This document shows positions 1 through 8,708 of a stretch of 64,000 nt of DNA, one piece after another (position 1 is the stretch's first letter; each line of letters begins with the position of its first letter). Origin of the DNA: Crocinitomicaceae bacterium. Lineage in GTDB: Bacteria; Bacteroidota; Bacteroidia; Flavobacteriales_D; Crocinitomicaceae. The notes under the pieces are model-generated. The model was not told the origin of the DNA, searched no databases, and saw only the letters and a program-made list of their open reading frames with translations. Both the position numbers and the translations under genes were made by a program. Location of the stretch: NCBI GenBank assembly GCA_016709005.1, contig JADJEU010000010.1, positions 1 through 64,000 on the forward strand, given 5' to 3'.

Positions 1-31
1 TTTGATGAATGATGGGACTTGATTTTTTGAA

Positions 32-958
32 TTAATCTCGTCCCAACTCCTTAAGAAGTTCAGATTTTTCTTTGATTACTTTTTCCAACTGGTGCTGGCT
101 TTTTTGCTTTTCAAAAGATTCCAAAGTGAGTGAGATAAGTTGCGCCACAAACATGCCAAATTTACGCTCGGTGAGATCCCATTTGCGCGGAGCACCTACG
201 TGTTCAAAACAGACCACACCAATCATTTCACCTTCAATGCGAATCGGCACATCAATCATGGATGTGATGCCATATTTTTCCAGATAAGGCTCTACCAATT
301 CTTCAGTTCGATGATCTTCTAAGGCATAATTAGTCGCTATTATTTCCTGAGATGCAAGCATCTTGAAATAGGCTGGCATATCTTTACGCAACAAAACGAT
401 ATTATCGTTGAACGTATTTGTACTGCGTGTATAGTTCCCTATACATTCAATCATGGTAAAATCTTTATCAGCTTTCCATGCATTTACACGTTCAATGTTT
501 AAAGCAATGGCTGATTCAAGGAGTATCTCCTGAACGGCGCGCGTCAAATGTCCATCACGAATTAAACGTGATTTGGTAAGTTTTTCAATGACGTTAATTT
601 TTGTAATCAGTCCGCTTTGACTTTGTACTTCACGTGTAACATCTTCAATCATCACAATGATGCGTTCACCGCTTACTGCTTTAACCAGCGTTGCATTGAA
701 GTAGACGACATCGCCAAATTTATTTTTAATGGATATTCTGTTCAGATTAACTTTTGAATCCGTCATCTTTTCAGGATTAAACTTAAAATCCGGAGAAAGA
801 TCATTCACTTTTTTGCCAACCAGTTCATTCAAATGAAATGCAAAAAATCTGGAAGCATAGGGATTTGCAAATTCGATCGTTCCGTCATTCCGGCAAACCA
901 CAACCCCTTGCTCCATTTGCTCGGCGATCAGTGCTAATTCAGGAAACTCTAATTGCAT
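32..958 (-). CDS. PAS-GAF sensory protein
   Basis: Soluble 308-residue signalling protein with no membrane segment. Residues about 8-110 look like a PAS domain (the opening MEQGVVVCRNDGTIEFAN is typical), and about 130-290 look like a GAF domain (PIRIEGEMIGVVCFEHVG near 238-255). The last 25 residues form a charged helix ending KSELLKEL, resembling the linker that joins GAF domains to histidine-kinase dimerisation helices. The frame then stops at 32-34 and no kinase can be seen in the 31 remaining bases. It lies 127 bases downstream of purC on the same strand. The signal sensed and the output are unknown. It may be a stand-alone regulator or the N-terminal piece of a split kinase. Confidence 0.75.
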   Translation of the reverse strand: MQLEFPELALIAEQMEQGVVVCRNDGTIEFANPYASRFFAFHLNELVGKKVNDLSPDFKFNPEKMTDSKVNLNRISIKNKFGDVVYFNATLVKAVSGERIIVMIEDVTREVQSQSGLITKINVIEKLTKSRLIRDGHLTRAVQEILLESAIALNIERVNAWKADKDFTMIECIGNYTRSTNTFNDNIVLLRKDMPAYFKMLASQEIIATNYALEDHRTEELVEPYLEKYGITSMIDVPIRIEGEMIGVVCFEHVGAPRKWDLTERKFGMFVAQLISLTLESFEKQKSQHQLEKVIKEKSELLKELGRD

Positions 959-1085
959 ACATTGGGTTTTGTAGAACCAATGTAATAAATAATTCCTTAA
1001 GTGATCTAAAAATGAGGTTGTTATTTGGTTAATTTAGAATCAGACCAAGCATTCGAAAAGTCGGCTGGAAGAGGATATAGAAATC

Positions 1086-2036
1086 TTATTTCAAGGTCTC
1101 CAAAAAAGTCAAAACATTTTTTTCAATCCTTGCTTCAACATTTGAATTATCTGCCTTCACAAATTTTTCACCGGTGATTTTTTCGTAAAGTTCAATGTAG
1201 CGATCCGTAACAGTATTTACAAATTCATCGGGCATGACAGGCATGGTCTGACCTTCCAATCCCTGAAAATTATTTGCGATTAACCATTCGCGCACAAATT
1301 CTTTGGAAAGTTGTTTTTGTTTTTCACCTTTTGCCTGACGTTCTGCATAACCATCTGCGTAAAAATAACGTGACGAATCAGGAGTATGAATTTCATCAAT
1401 CAGGTAGATTTTTCCATTCTTTTTTCCGAATTCATATTTGGTATCAACCAAAATCAAACCACGCTCAGCGGCAATCTGAGATCCTCTTTCAAACAAAGCG
1501 TAAGTATATTTTTCAAGTTGTTCGTAATCTTCTTTTGAAACAATTCCTTTGGCAATAATATCTTCTCTTGAAATATCTTCATCGTGATGACCGCTCTCAG
1601 CTTTGGTTGCAGGGGTAATGATGGGAGTTGGAAATTTGTCATTTTCAATCATTCCATCAGGCAGTTTTACACCGCAAAGAATTCTTTTACCAGCTTTGTA
1701 TTCACGTGCAGCATGACCAGCCAAATACCCCCTGATTACCATTTCAACTTTAAATGGTTCACAGGCATGGCCAACAGCAACACTTGGATCAGGTGTTCCC
1801 AAAAGCCAGTTTGGAACAATATCCGATGTCGCTTTTAAAAATTTTGCTGCAAGTTGATTCAAGACTTGACCTTTGAACGGAATTGGTTTTGGAAGAATAT
1901 AATCAAAAGCAGAAATGCGATCAGAAGCAACTATAACCAGAAAATCATTTTCGAGGGTGTAAACATCACGAACTTTTCCATTATAGATAGATTTTTGTCC
2001 GGGAAAATGAAATGCAGAAGTTTTAATTGTTGCCAT
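1086..2036 (-). CDS. purC: Phosphoribosylaminoimidazole-succinocarboxamide (SAICAR) synthase
   Basis: Joins aspartate to CAIR using ATP to make SAICAR in purine biosynthesis, in the cytoplasm. Family landmarks are in order: GKVRDVYTL from residue 20, SDRISAFDYILP from 38, the signature SGHHDEDIS at 148-156, DTKYEFG near 198 and DEIHTPDSSRY near 214. At 316 residues it is the long (yeast-like) form common in Bacteroidota rather than the roughly 240-residue form. The ATG at 2034-2036 sits just downstream of a TAAATTTG promoter element. It appears intact and is probably transcribed with, or ahead of, the PAS-GAF gene. Confidence 0.96.
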   Translation of the reverse strand: MATIKTSAFHFPGQKSIYNGKVRDVYTLENDFLVIVASDRISAFDYILPKPIPFKGQVLNQLAAKFLKATSDIVPNWLLGTPDPSVAVGHACEPFKVEMVIRGYLAGHAAREYKAGKRILCGVKLPDGMIENDKFPTPIITPATKAESGHHDEDISREDIIAKGIVSKEDYEQLEKYTYALFERGSQIAAERGLILVDTKYEFGKKNGKIYLIDEIHTPDSSRYFYADGYAERQAKGEKQKQLSKEFVREWLIANNFQGLEGQTMPVMPDEFVNTVTDRYIELYEKITGEKFVKADNSNVEARIEKNVLTFLETLK

Positions 2037-2061
2037 GATTAGTATGTTCAGCTTTGAAATA

Positions 2062-2069
2062 CAAATTTA
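2062..2069 (-). promoter_or_regulatory. Bacteroidota -7 element upstream of purC
   Basis: On the minus strand this reads TAAATTTG, an exact match to the Bacteroidota -7 consensus TAnnTTTG, 25 bases upstream of the purC ATG. I see no clear -33 TTG at the expected distance, so the call rests on the -7 box and its position. Confidence 0.45.
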
Positions 2070-2142
2070 GTGAGAAAATCGGCCTGAACCGGCCTGTTGA
2101 TATTTTGGTGAAAATTGAAATGGTGAAGTTTTCTTGCGCTAA

Positions 2143-2565
2143 CTAATTCGTCGGCAATCCTTTGCTGCTTTGTTCGTTCAATTGGATACGCAGCCATTTC
2201 AAAGCCTCTGCGCGTTCACTGAAAATTTTTGTTTTGATGTTGGGCTTGTTCACGCTGAGGTAAAAATTGCCTACAATGCGGTGCCCCAGAGAATCTACTA
2301 TCAATGCCTTTGCTAAAGTCTTACCCATAAATTCACGACTTGCAACAACTTCACGCGCCTCTTTAGAAACAGATGACAAGTGACCCGAAATAACCATTAC
2401 ACAATATTCTTTTTGATCAGAGAGGATGAGATTCTGTCGTTTTATTTCCCATGCATCCTCTGCTTCAATAAGAACTCATGGTTTGATATAATTTTCGATA
2501 ATCCCAGATTCTACTAAGGTTAAGCGGTATTTGTCCAGATCGATGCTAGTTTGTAATGCAGTCAC
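2143..2565 (-). pseudogene. STAS/SpoIIAA-like (DUF7793-type) protein, interrupted by an in-frame TGA
   Basis: The open C-terminal part (2143-2397, 84 residues) carries features I associate with small STAS-like DUF7793 proteins: SVSKEAREVVAS, then VDSLGHRIVGNFYLSVNKP, then FSERAEALKWL. The same frame continues upstream through VLIEAEDAWEIKRQN, a TGA at 2476-2478, and a further 30 codons (DLDKYRLTLVESGIIENYIKP) to a GTG at 2563-2565. The whole matches the usual size of about 130-140 residues. So the gene is split by one in-frame stop. It also lacks an ATG: one at 2570-2572 lies in another frame. The GTG start is uncertain. The function of the family is unknown; STAS-like domains usually mediate protein-protein regulation. 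Family name given from memory of the pattern. Confidence 0.6.
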
Positions 2566-2620
2566 AATTCATGAATGAGTCCAATAAAGATAAAAGAAAA
2601 ATTGAATTGGAAGATTATGC

Positions 2621-3352
2621 TTAGGCCAATTGCTGATCAAATCCTGGTCGTACAAAGTGCGTCACCAAAGGAAAGTCAGCAAGGATGCGCTTGCGGATTT
2701 TATCCAGAATTACCAAAAATGCAAAACATTCAGATTCCAATTCCGGAAAGTGTTTCATCATCGTCTCCCAGGCTGGAAAACTATTTTCAACACCAATCAA
2801 AACTACTTTAGCACTTCCATTCGAATCATTTTGTATTGGATCCAGATCGGTATCTGCATCTGCATATTGCGCCTGACTCATGTATGCCCGCGTAATTTTT
2901 ACCGGTAGTTGAAGTTCATACCAGGCAATGGTATCGTAAGCATCAATAATTTCAGTGATTATTTTTCGGTCGTTTGGAAGTTCCAGTTTAGCACGCTCAG
3001 CAAATGTTTTTTTCGCAGCTTCAAATCGTGATTTGTTTTTTGATTTGAATTCCATCAGCTTCATGCGATACTCGTTGGCTAATTTAGACGTGTCATTTGT
3101 TCTTGCATTGGCCAAATTTTTTTCACGCCGCAGTTTGTTCGCTTCTGATTCAACCGCAAGATCTTCAAGCGTCACATTATTTTCATCCGCCCATTTCTGC
3201 AGCAACTGAAAGGTTTTTTGAAAACTCTGCTGAACTTCTTTCACAGCATCTTCCATGCTCAAACTTTTTTCATTGGGGATAAAAATCTCGCAATGATCGG
3301 TCATTGAACAACGCTCGCACCAGCGATCGCAGTAATTAAAAATGCCCGGTAT
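2621..3352 (-). CDS. Conserved hypothetical protein with an N-terminal four-cysteine motif, no canonical start
   Basis: From the first ATG (3302-3304) the protein has 227 residues. The frame continues upstream without a stop and encodes IPGIFNYCDRWCERCS immediately before that Met. Together with the following MTDHC this makes a C-x3-C-x2-C-x5-C cluster that would bind a metal or an iron-sulfur cluster; starting at 3304 would remove three of the four cysteines. I recognise this cysteine-rich beginning as a conserved feature of a Bacteroidota family, so the true start is probably near the ATA at 3350-3352. No ATG, GTG or TTG exists there. The middle is charged and helical (about residues 40-125 of the extended protein) and no membrane segment is visible. 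Function unknown. Confidence 0.65.
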   Translation of the reverse strand: MPGIFNYCDRWCERCSMTDHCEIFIPNEKSLSMEDAVKEVQQSFQKTFQLLQKWADENNVTLEDLAVESEANKLRREKNLANARTNDTSKLANEYRMKLMEFKSKNKSRFEAAKKTFAERAKLELPNDRKIITEIIDAYDTIAWYELQLPVKITRAYMSQAQYADADTDLDPIQNDSNGSAKVVLIGVENSFPAWETMMKHFPELESECFAFLVILDKIRKRILADFPLVTHFVRPGFDQQLA

Positions 3353-3464
3353 TTTTTCTTTTGACTTGATAATTAGCTTTTTAGAGTATACGAATATAAT
3401 TAAAAATGAATGTAATGTTACTGTGAAATGTAACTATTTTGCATATTAAGTTGTTTTGAGGGGT

Positions 3465-4373
3465 ATGAAAGCGCTTTTATTGTCTTTATTATTTTTCGTC
3501 AGTTTTGTGCTCGGCGCACAACAAGTTCCTGATTTCAGAACTGAGCTTTATTCGCCACAATGGCATAATCCCGCAAGTTTTGGAACATGGAATAAATATT
3601 CTATAAATCTGCTTGGAGCTTATGGGGCAATATCTCCCGGCTTTGGATCAGGTGCTTTTATGGTAAATGGTGAGGCATTTGTTGAATTGCCAAATAAGAC
3701 TTCAGGTATTGGAGTCGGTTGCAATTATTTATACACTGCATTGCAAGATATTGATGAGACTAAAGGTTTGAATCTACAATTAAACTATCAGTTGGAGTTT
3801 GATAAATTTAATATTTCTATTGGTGCCGCTCCAGGATTTCAAAAAGTTACCTATAAAGAATTTGACTGGATAGCTACTGACACAACAAATGATCCGAATT
3901 TGCCTGGTCCTGGCACTCAAACTAAACTGACAATCGACGCAGGCTTCTTTTTTTATAGCGATAGGTATTATGCAGGATTGTCTGCTGGTCAGATAAATGA
4001 ACCAGACTATGATTCTTTAAATTTTCGCGCTGGACGAAGACTTTATTTTGATTCTGGTTATCGGTTTAAGGTCTCCAGAAATCTGCAACTCTTTTCATCT
4101 CTCTCTATTTCGCATGATGGAGCGACATTTAGAAAAGCTGCTGTAACCCTTATGCTTCAACTCATGAAGCCAGGAATTACTTTTGGCGGAGGATATTCAT
4201 TTGGCAGCAGTTTTTGGGCTTTGGTTGGTTATGAATATAAACGATTCTCTTTTATCTATACACTGGGCTACCGTCCATTTGTTTTGTCGAGCGGATCAAA
4301 CTTAAGTCACGAAACACGATTAACCTACAAACTCAAAAAGAAACCCAACTGCTCAACCTGCGAGCACTTCTAA
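3465..4373 (+). CDS. PorP/SprF family type IX secretion system outer-membrane protein
   Basis: Outer-membrane protein of 302 residues in the PorP/SprF family, which helps secrete or anchor gliding and adhesion proteins through the T9SS. The ATG at 3465 gives a signal peptide (MKALLLSLLFFVSFVLGAQQ). The mature part begins with a family-like segment (YSPQWHNPASFGTWNKYSI) and continues as alternating amphipathic strands with many aromatics and glycines (GITFGGGYSFGSSFWALVGY near 230-250), as expected for a beta barrel. It is a lone plus-strand gene converging with the next one two bases away. The T9SS cargo proteins elsewhere in the window are possible clients; no such partner is adjacent. Confidence 0.85.
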   Translation: MKALLLSLLFFVSFVLGAQQVPDFRTELYSPQWHNPASFGTWNKYSINLLGAYGAISPGFGSGAFMVNGEAFVELPNKTSGIGVGCNYLYTALQDIDETKGLNLQLNYQLEFDKFNISIGAAPGFQKVTYKEFDWIATDTTNDPNLPGPGTQTKLTIDAGFFFYSDRYYAGLSAGQINEPDYDSLNFRAGRRLYFDSGYRFKVSRNLQLFSSLSISHDGATFRKAAVTLMLQLMKPGITFGGGYSFGSSFWALVGYEYKRFSFIYTLGYRPFVLSSGSNLSHETRLTYKLKKKPNCSTCEHF

Positions 4374-4375
4374 AT

Positions 4376-4843
4376 TTATTTCACCGCAAATAATTCACCC
4401 AATTCGGCTTGCGCTTCGCCTTCTTTGGGTTCAACTTCAGCAAAAGGATCAAACGCCAGCATCGCGTCTTTTTCTTTTTTGGTTAAGCGGGTTGATTTGA
4501 AAGGAAGAAAATATTTTGGAAGATTTTTTTCAGTTTGATGAATCATTTCAAAAGCAATTGCATCGGTGGTTTTATTTTCTTCCAATTGAATTTTTACTTC
4601 GTATGAAAGGCAATAGGCGCGCATGCGTTGCTCTTTCATTTCTTCTGTGCAATAAATGGTCAAAGCGTCAATCACTTTTTGAATCTGCGGAACATTTTTA
4701 TCATCAATCTCCATCTCTAAAGGATGTACATTTCCAATGGTATCAATGTATGCAGCGAAAGGGTAAGAGTCGCCGGTTTCAACTAAAAGTTCTGAGGCAT
4801 ATTCAACCGAGTGATCCAGTAATTTTTTTAAATCTTCGTTCAT
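4376..4843 (-). CDS. Hypothetical protein, 155 aa
   Basis: I do not recognise this family. The start is taken at MNEDLKKLLDHS (ATG 4841-4843) because the 14 residues upstream (MFFFYVTMC...) are encoded by the CATAG-repeat intergenic region. The protein is acidic and soluble, with no signal peptide or membrane segment. Its first 70 residues look like an alpha/beta fold (DSYPFAAYIDTIGNVHPLEM) and its tail is rich in Glu and Ala. It converges with the PorP/SprF gene, the two stops being two bases apart. Confidence 0.7.
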   Translation of the reverse strand: MNEDLKKLLDHSVEYASELLVETGDSYPFAAYIDTIGNVHPLEMEIDDKNVPQIQKVIDALTIYCTEEMKEQRMRAYCLSYEVKIQLEENKTTDAIAFEMIHQTEKNLPKYFLPFKSTRLTKKEKDAMLAFDPFAEVEPKEGEAQAELGELFAVK

Positions 4844-4860
4844 AGTTGTTTTTTTTGAAC

Positions 4861-4957
4861 ACATAGTCACATAGAAAAAAAACATAGAATCATAGGTGCC
4901 TGTATTTATTTTACGCGATCTCTATGTGTCTATGTCTTACTATGATTCTATGTGTTA
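4861..4957. repeat. CATAG-rich inverted repeat
   Basis: The left arm (4861-4895) contains four copies of CATAG in different spacings. The right arm (4922-4957) contains four copies of the complement CTATG. ACATAGAATCATAG at 4882-4895 is mirrored by CTATGATTCTATGT at 4940-4953, so a long hairpin could form around a loop of about 45 bases. A T-run follows at 4959-4970. It lies between the downstream end of uvrB and the start of the 155-residue gene on the same strand. It could be a uvrB transcription terminator or a small dispersed repeat. Confidence 0.6.
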
Positions 4958-5009
4958 ATTTTTTTTTTTTGAACTATATGTACTCATTATAATAAGGTGT
5001 TTTCAGTAT

Positions 5010-7023
5010 TTATGCTTGCAATTTTTTCTCCAGTAAAAACATTTCATCACGCAATCTGGCAGCTTCAATAAAATCTAATTCTTTTGCAGCTTTCTCCATG
5101 TCCTTTTTTAATTTCTGAATGGTTTGTGCTAGCTGATCGCGTGTCATGTATTGAATCACCGGATCTGCTGCCATGGCCTGTTGCGCTTCGTAATTATATT
5201 CTACCGGAATGTTATCACGATCCGCAACTTTCGTTTGCTTCATGATGCTCTCCTTCGATTTTTTAATCTGAGTTGGAGTGATGTTGTGTTCTCGGTTGTA
5301 TTCTTCCTGAATTGCTCTTCTTCGATTGGTTTCGTCTATGGTTTTGCGCATGGAATCTGTGATGCGATCTGCATACATAATAACCTGACCATTCACGTTC
5401 CGCGCAGCACGACCAACCGTTTGTACAAGTGCACGCTCTGATCTTAAAAAACCTTCTTTGTCTGCATCTAAAATTGCAACCAAAGATACTTCTGGTAAAT
5501 CCAATCCTTCACGCAATAAGTTTACTCCAATCAAAACATCAAAGGTTCCTAAACGCAGTTGGCGCAAGATCTCTACGCGCTCCAGCGTATCCACATCTGA
5601 GTGAATATATCTGCAAGGAATGCCAAGTTTGTCCAAATATTTTGCAGCTCTTCAGCCATTCGTTTTGTGAGTGTCGTTACTAAAACACGCTCATCTTTTT
5701 CACGACGAATCTGAATCTCTTCAATCAAATCGTCAATCTGATTCAAACTAGGTTTTACTTCAATCATTGGATCCAGCAAACCAGTTGGTCTGATAATCTG
5801 TTCAACAATCACACCTTCTGATTTTTCTAATTCGTACTCGGCAGGGGTTGCACTGACGTAGAGCGTTTGACCAACAATCTCTTCAAATTCTTCAAACGTC
5901 AAAGGTCTGTTGTCCATTGCTGCCGGCAATCTGAAACCGTATTCCACCAAATTTAATTTTCGTGAACGATCACCACCATACATGGCTTTAATCTGTGGCA
6001 TGGTCACATGACTCTCATCTACCATCAAAATAAAATCATCTGGAAAATAATCGATAAGGCAGAATGGCCTTGTGCCCGGTTCACGCTGATCAAAATAGCG
6101 TGAGTAGTTTTCAATTCCGTTGCAGTAACCCAATTCGCGAATCATCTCAAGGTCATAATTCACGCGCTCTTCAATACGTTTTGCTTCTAAAAATTTATCT
6201 TGCTTTTTCAGAAAGTCAAGGTGCAATCCTAAATCCAGTTCAATTGCACCAATGGCTTTATTGATGGTTGATTGACTAGTCACAAAAATGTTTGCCGGAA
6301 AAATATTGATCTCAGAAAAAGTTTCGATTCTGGAATTGTTGATTGGATCCAGCGTATAAATCTCTTCAATCTCATCCCCAAAAAAGATTACACGCAATGC
6401 ATAATCCGCATAGGCTAAAAAGATATCAATCGTATCACCTTTTACCCTGAAATTACCGCGTTCAGGTGTAATGTCATTTCTTGAATAGAGATTCTCAACC
6501 AGCTTCAGCAAAAATTTGTTGCGACTGATGATTTGATTTTTTTGATTGAGATAATACTCTCCTTAAACTCTGCCGGATTTCCAATACCATAAATACACGA
6601 AACCGAAGAAACAATAATTACATCTCTTCTGCCTGAGAGCAGGGAAGAGGTTGCTGAAAGCCTTAACTTTTCAATTTCATCATTGATGGCAAGATCTTTT
6701 TCAATGAAGGTATCCGTTACCGGCAAGTATGCTTCGGGCTGATAATAATCGTAATATGAAACAAAATATTCGACAGCGTTATCTGGAAAAAATTGTTTGA
6801 ACTCCCCGTAAAGTTGAGCCGCTAAAGTTTTGTTGTGAGAGAGAATGAGAGTAGGTCTTTTTACTTGTTGAATCACATTGGCCATGGTAAATGTTTTACC
6901 ACTTCCTGTTACACCCAGCAAGGTTTGTGCAGGCAAGCCACTGTTGATCCCCTCAACTAATTGACGAATAGCTTCAGGTTGATCACCGGTTGGCTGATAT
7001 TCTGATTGGAGATTAAAATCCAT
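5010..7023 (-). pseudogene. uvrB: UvrABC excision nuclease subunit B, two frameshifts
   Basis: DNA-damage recognition helicase of nucleotide excision repair. Three overlapping reading frames together span the family. 6505-7023 has the Walker A motif (GVTGSGKTFTMANV) and the YYDYYQPEAYLP segment. 5573-6511 carries the central domains, including DESHVTMPQIKAMYGGDRSR. 5010-5636 has the final helicase part (DVLIGVNLLREGLDLPEVSL, QTVGRAARN) and the C-terminal UVR motif. Adding one base in the T7 run at 6537-6543 and one in the T4 run at 5640-5643 joins all three into 671 residues, the normal UvrB length. The start overlaps the stop of the preceding gene (TAATG). As written, the gene cannot make full-length UvrB; sequencing error is likely since uvrB is nearly universal. 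Confidence 0.9.
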
Positions 7024-7451
7024 TATCCAACAGCTCCAAAAATGGAAAGTACATTTGTTTCAGGATGACGTACCATGTAGATGTTTGCGTAACATTCTAC
7101 TTTCGCACTTTTCAAATAAAATCTGACTTCGTATTGATTTTTATCATCCTTCATTTGGGTATAGCGAATCAACTGTGCGTCGATAATCTCATTAAAAATC
7201 AAGCCCTCACACCAAAGAAATTCATTCAGAAACTGAATGGTTCTTCCAGCTAAAAACTCGTCGTGCTGACTGCGCTTGTAGTTGGGCTCCATATAACTCA
7301 TGAGCTTATCTGCATCATGTGTTTTGATTGCAGATTCAACCTCACGTAGAAAAATAACTTCAGGTGCTTTTTTCTTGAACTTCATCGGCTGTTCAGTCTG
7401 ACTGAATATCATCACCGGAATAAAAAGAAGAATCGTTAATAGCTTTTTCAT
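7023..7451 (-). CDS. Exported hypothetical protein, 142 aa
   Basis: Begins with a signal peptide (MKKLLTILLFIPVMIFSQ), so it is periplasmic or surface-located. The mature part is a small mixed alpha/beta domain (LREVESAIKTHDADKLMSYM, then WCEGLIFNEIID and YEVRFYLKSAKVECYANIYM). I do not recognise a family. Its ATG overlaps the ispH stop (ATGA) and its stop overlaps the uvrB start (TAATG), so it sits in a tight ispH-this gene-uvrB operon. Nothing in the sequence ties it functionally to isoprenoid synthesis or DNA repair. Confidence 0.8.
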   Translation of the reverse strand: MKKLLTILLFIPVMIFSQTEQPMKFKKKAPEVIFLREVESAIKTHDADKLMSYMEPNYKRSQHDEFLAGRTIQFLNEFLWCEGLIFNEIIDAQLIRYTQMKDDKNQYEVRFYLKSAKVECYANIYMVRHPETNVLSIFGAVG

Positions 7452-8689
7452 AGAGCTAATTTAGTTAAAACAGTTTCAATTGGAATACTGTTTTCAAAGT
7501 AACTGGTCAGCTTATGAATCACCCGGTCAACAGTTGCATCCGGACAAGAAGCACCGCTTGTCAGAATAATGCGGACCGGATTTTTAGCAGGTAAATACGA
7601 TTCACTCGCAATTACTTTTTTTGTATGCAGATCAAAGTGCTGAACGGTTGATCTGTTTAATAATTCCAATTCGTCTTTTATGAAATAAGTTGGAAATTTG
7701 GTTTCACATAGTTCAACCAGATGGGAGGTGTTAGAACTATTATAACCTCCTACAACAATTGCCAAATCTGCATTTTCTTCCAGTAGTTTCAGCGTTGCAG
7801 ATTGATTATCATTAGTCGCGTAGCAAAGAGTGTCACGCGTGTTGGCAAAATGATTCTTACCATTTTCCTCACCGTATTTTTGAATGATTGCCTGGTTCAG
7901 ATAATCCGTGATTTCCTGTGTTTCGGACGCCAGCATGGTAGTTTGATTCACCACGCCAATTTTTTGAAGATCGGTATCAGAATTAAAATCAGCTGTAAAT
8001 CTTCCAGCAAAAATAGATTCAAAATCAGATTTACTTTTTGTTCCCAGAATTACTTCTGCTAAAATTTTAGCTTCTGCCAGATCACGAATCACAACGGCTT
8101 TTGCAAATTCACTGGTATGTGAAAACGTGGCGCGGGTTTCTTCGTGTTTGTCTTTTCCGTGGATAATGACAGTATGGTTTTCTTGTCCAAGTTTTTCTGA
8201 TTTTTTCCAGACACGTTGCACAAAAGGGCAGGTAGTATCGTATTTTGCTAGTTGAATTCCGCGTGCCGAAAGGATGGACTCAATCTCCAGCGTGGTTCCA
8301 AAAGCGGGAATAATAACGATCGATTCTGAATTCAAATCTTCCCAGGGAATAAGTTGATTGCCTTTTGTGTCTTGCAGAAACTGAACGCCTCGTTTGGTGA
8401 GATCGTCATTCACTTCAGGATTATGAATCATTTGACTCAACAAATAGATTTGTTTATCTGGATTTTCAGCAATCGCCTTGTAAGAGATTTCAATTGCATT
8501 CTCAACGCCAAAACAAAAGCCAAAATGTCTTGCTAGGATTATTTGAACTGGACCAAAGTCCAGTAACGTAGGACTGAAATCCTTTTTTAGTTTATCAGAA
8601 GAATTGCGCAACGATTTTACGCGACTAATTATCGGGGAACGATAGTACGATGGAATCTCAAAGGTTTTCAAATCAAAAACTTTTTTCAA
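7448..8689 (-). CDS. ispH: 4-hydroxy-3-methylbut-2-enyl diphosphate reductase
   Basis: Last enzyme of the MEP pathway; reduces HMBPP to IPP and DMAPP with a [4Fe-4S] cluster. The cluster cysteines are visible: Cys59 in HFGFCFGVE, Cys154 in DTTCPFVQRV and Cys382 in TSGASCPD. At 413 residues it is the extended form with about 45 extra N-terminal residues, as in Bacteroidota and cyanobacteria. The start is a TTG at 8687-8689: an in-frame TAA lies just upstream and the first Met is near residue 87, inside the fold. TAACTTTG, an exact -7 motif, overlaps that TTG (8687-8694), so start and promoter deserve checking. It is 20 bases downstream of the thioredoxin-like gene. Confidence 0.95.
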   Translation of the reverse strand: MKKVFDLKTFEIPSYYRSPIISRVKSLRNSSDKLKKDFSPTLLDFGPVQIILARHFGFCFGVENAIEISYKAIAENPDKQIYLLSQMIHNPEVNDDLTKRGVQFLQDTKGNQLIPWEDLNSESIVIIPAFGTTLEIESILSARGIQLAKYDTTCPFVQRVWKKSEKLGQENHTVIIHGKDKHEETRATFSHTSEFAKAVVIRDLAEAKILAEVILGTKSKSDFESIFAGRFTADFNSDTDLQKIGVVNQTTMLASETQEITDYLNQAIIQKYGEENGKNHFANTRDTLCYATNDNQSATLKLLEENADLAIVVGGYNSSNTSHLVELCETKFPTYFIKDELELLNRSTVQHFDLHTKKVIASESYLPAKNPVRIILTSGASCPDATVDRVIHKLTSYFENSIPIETVLTKLAL

Positions 8690-8708
8690 AGTTAACGATT
8701 ATACTGCC

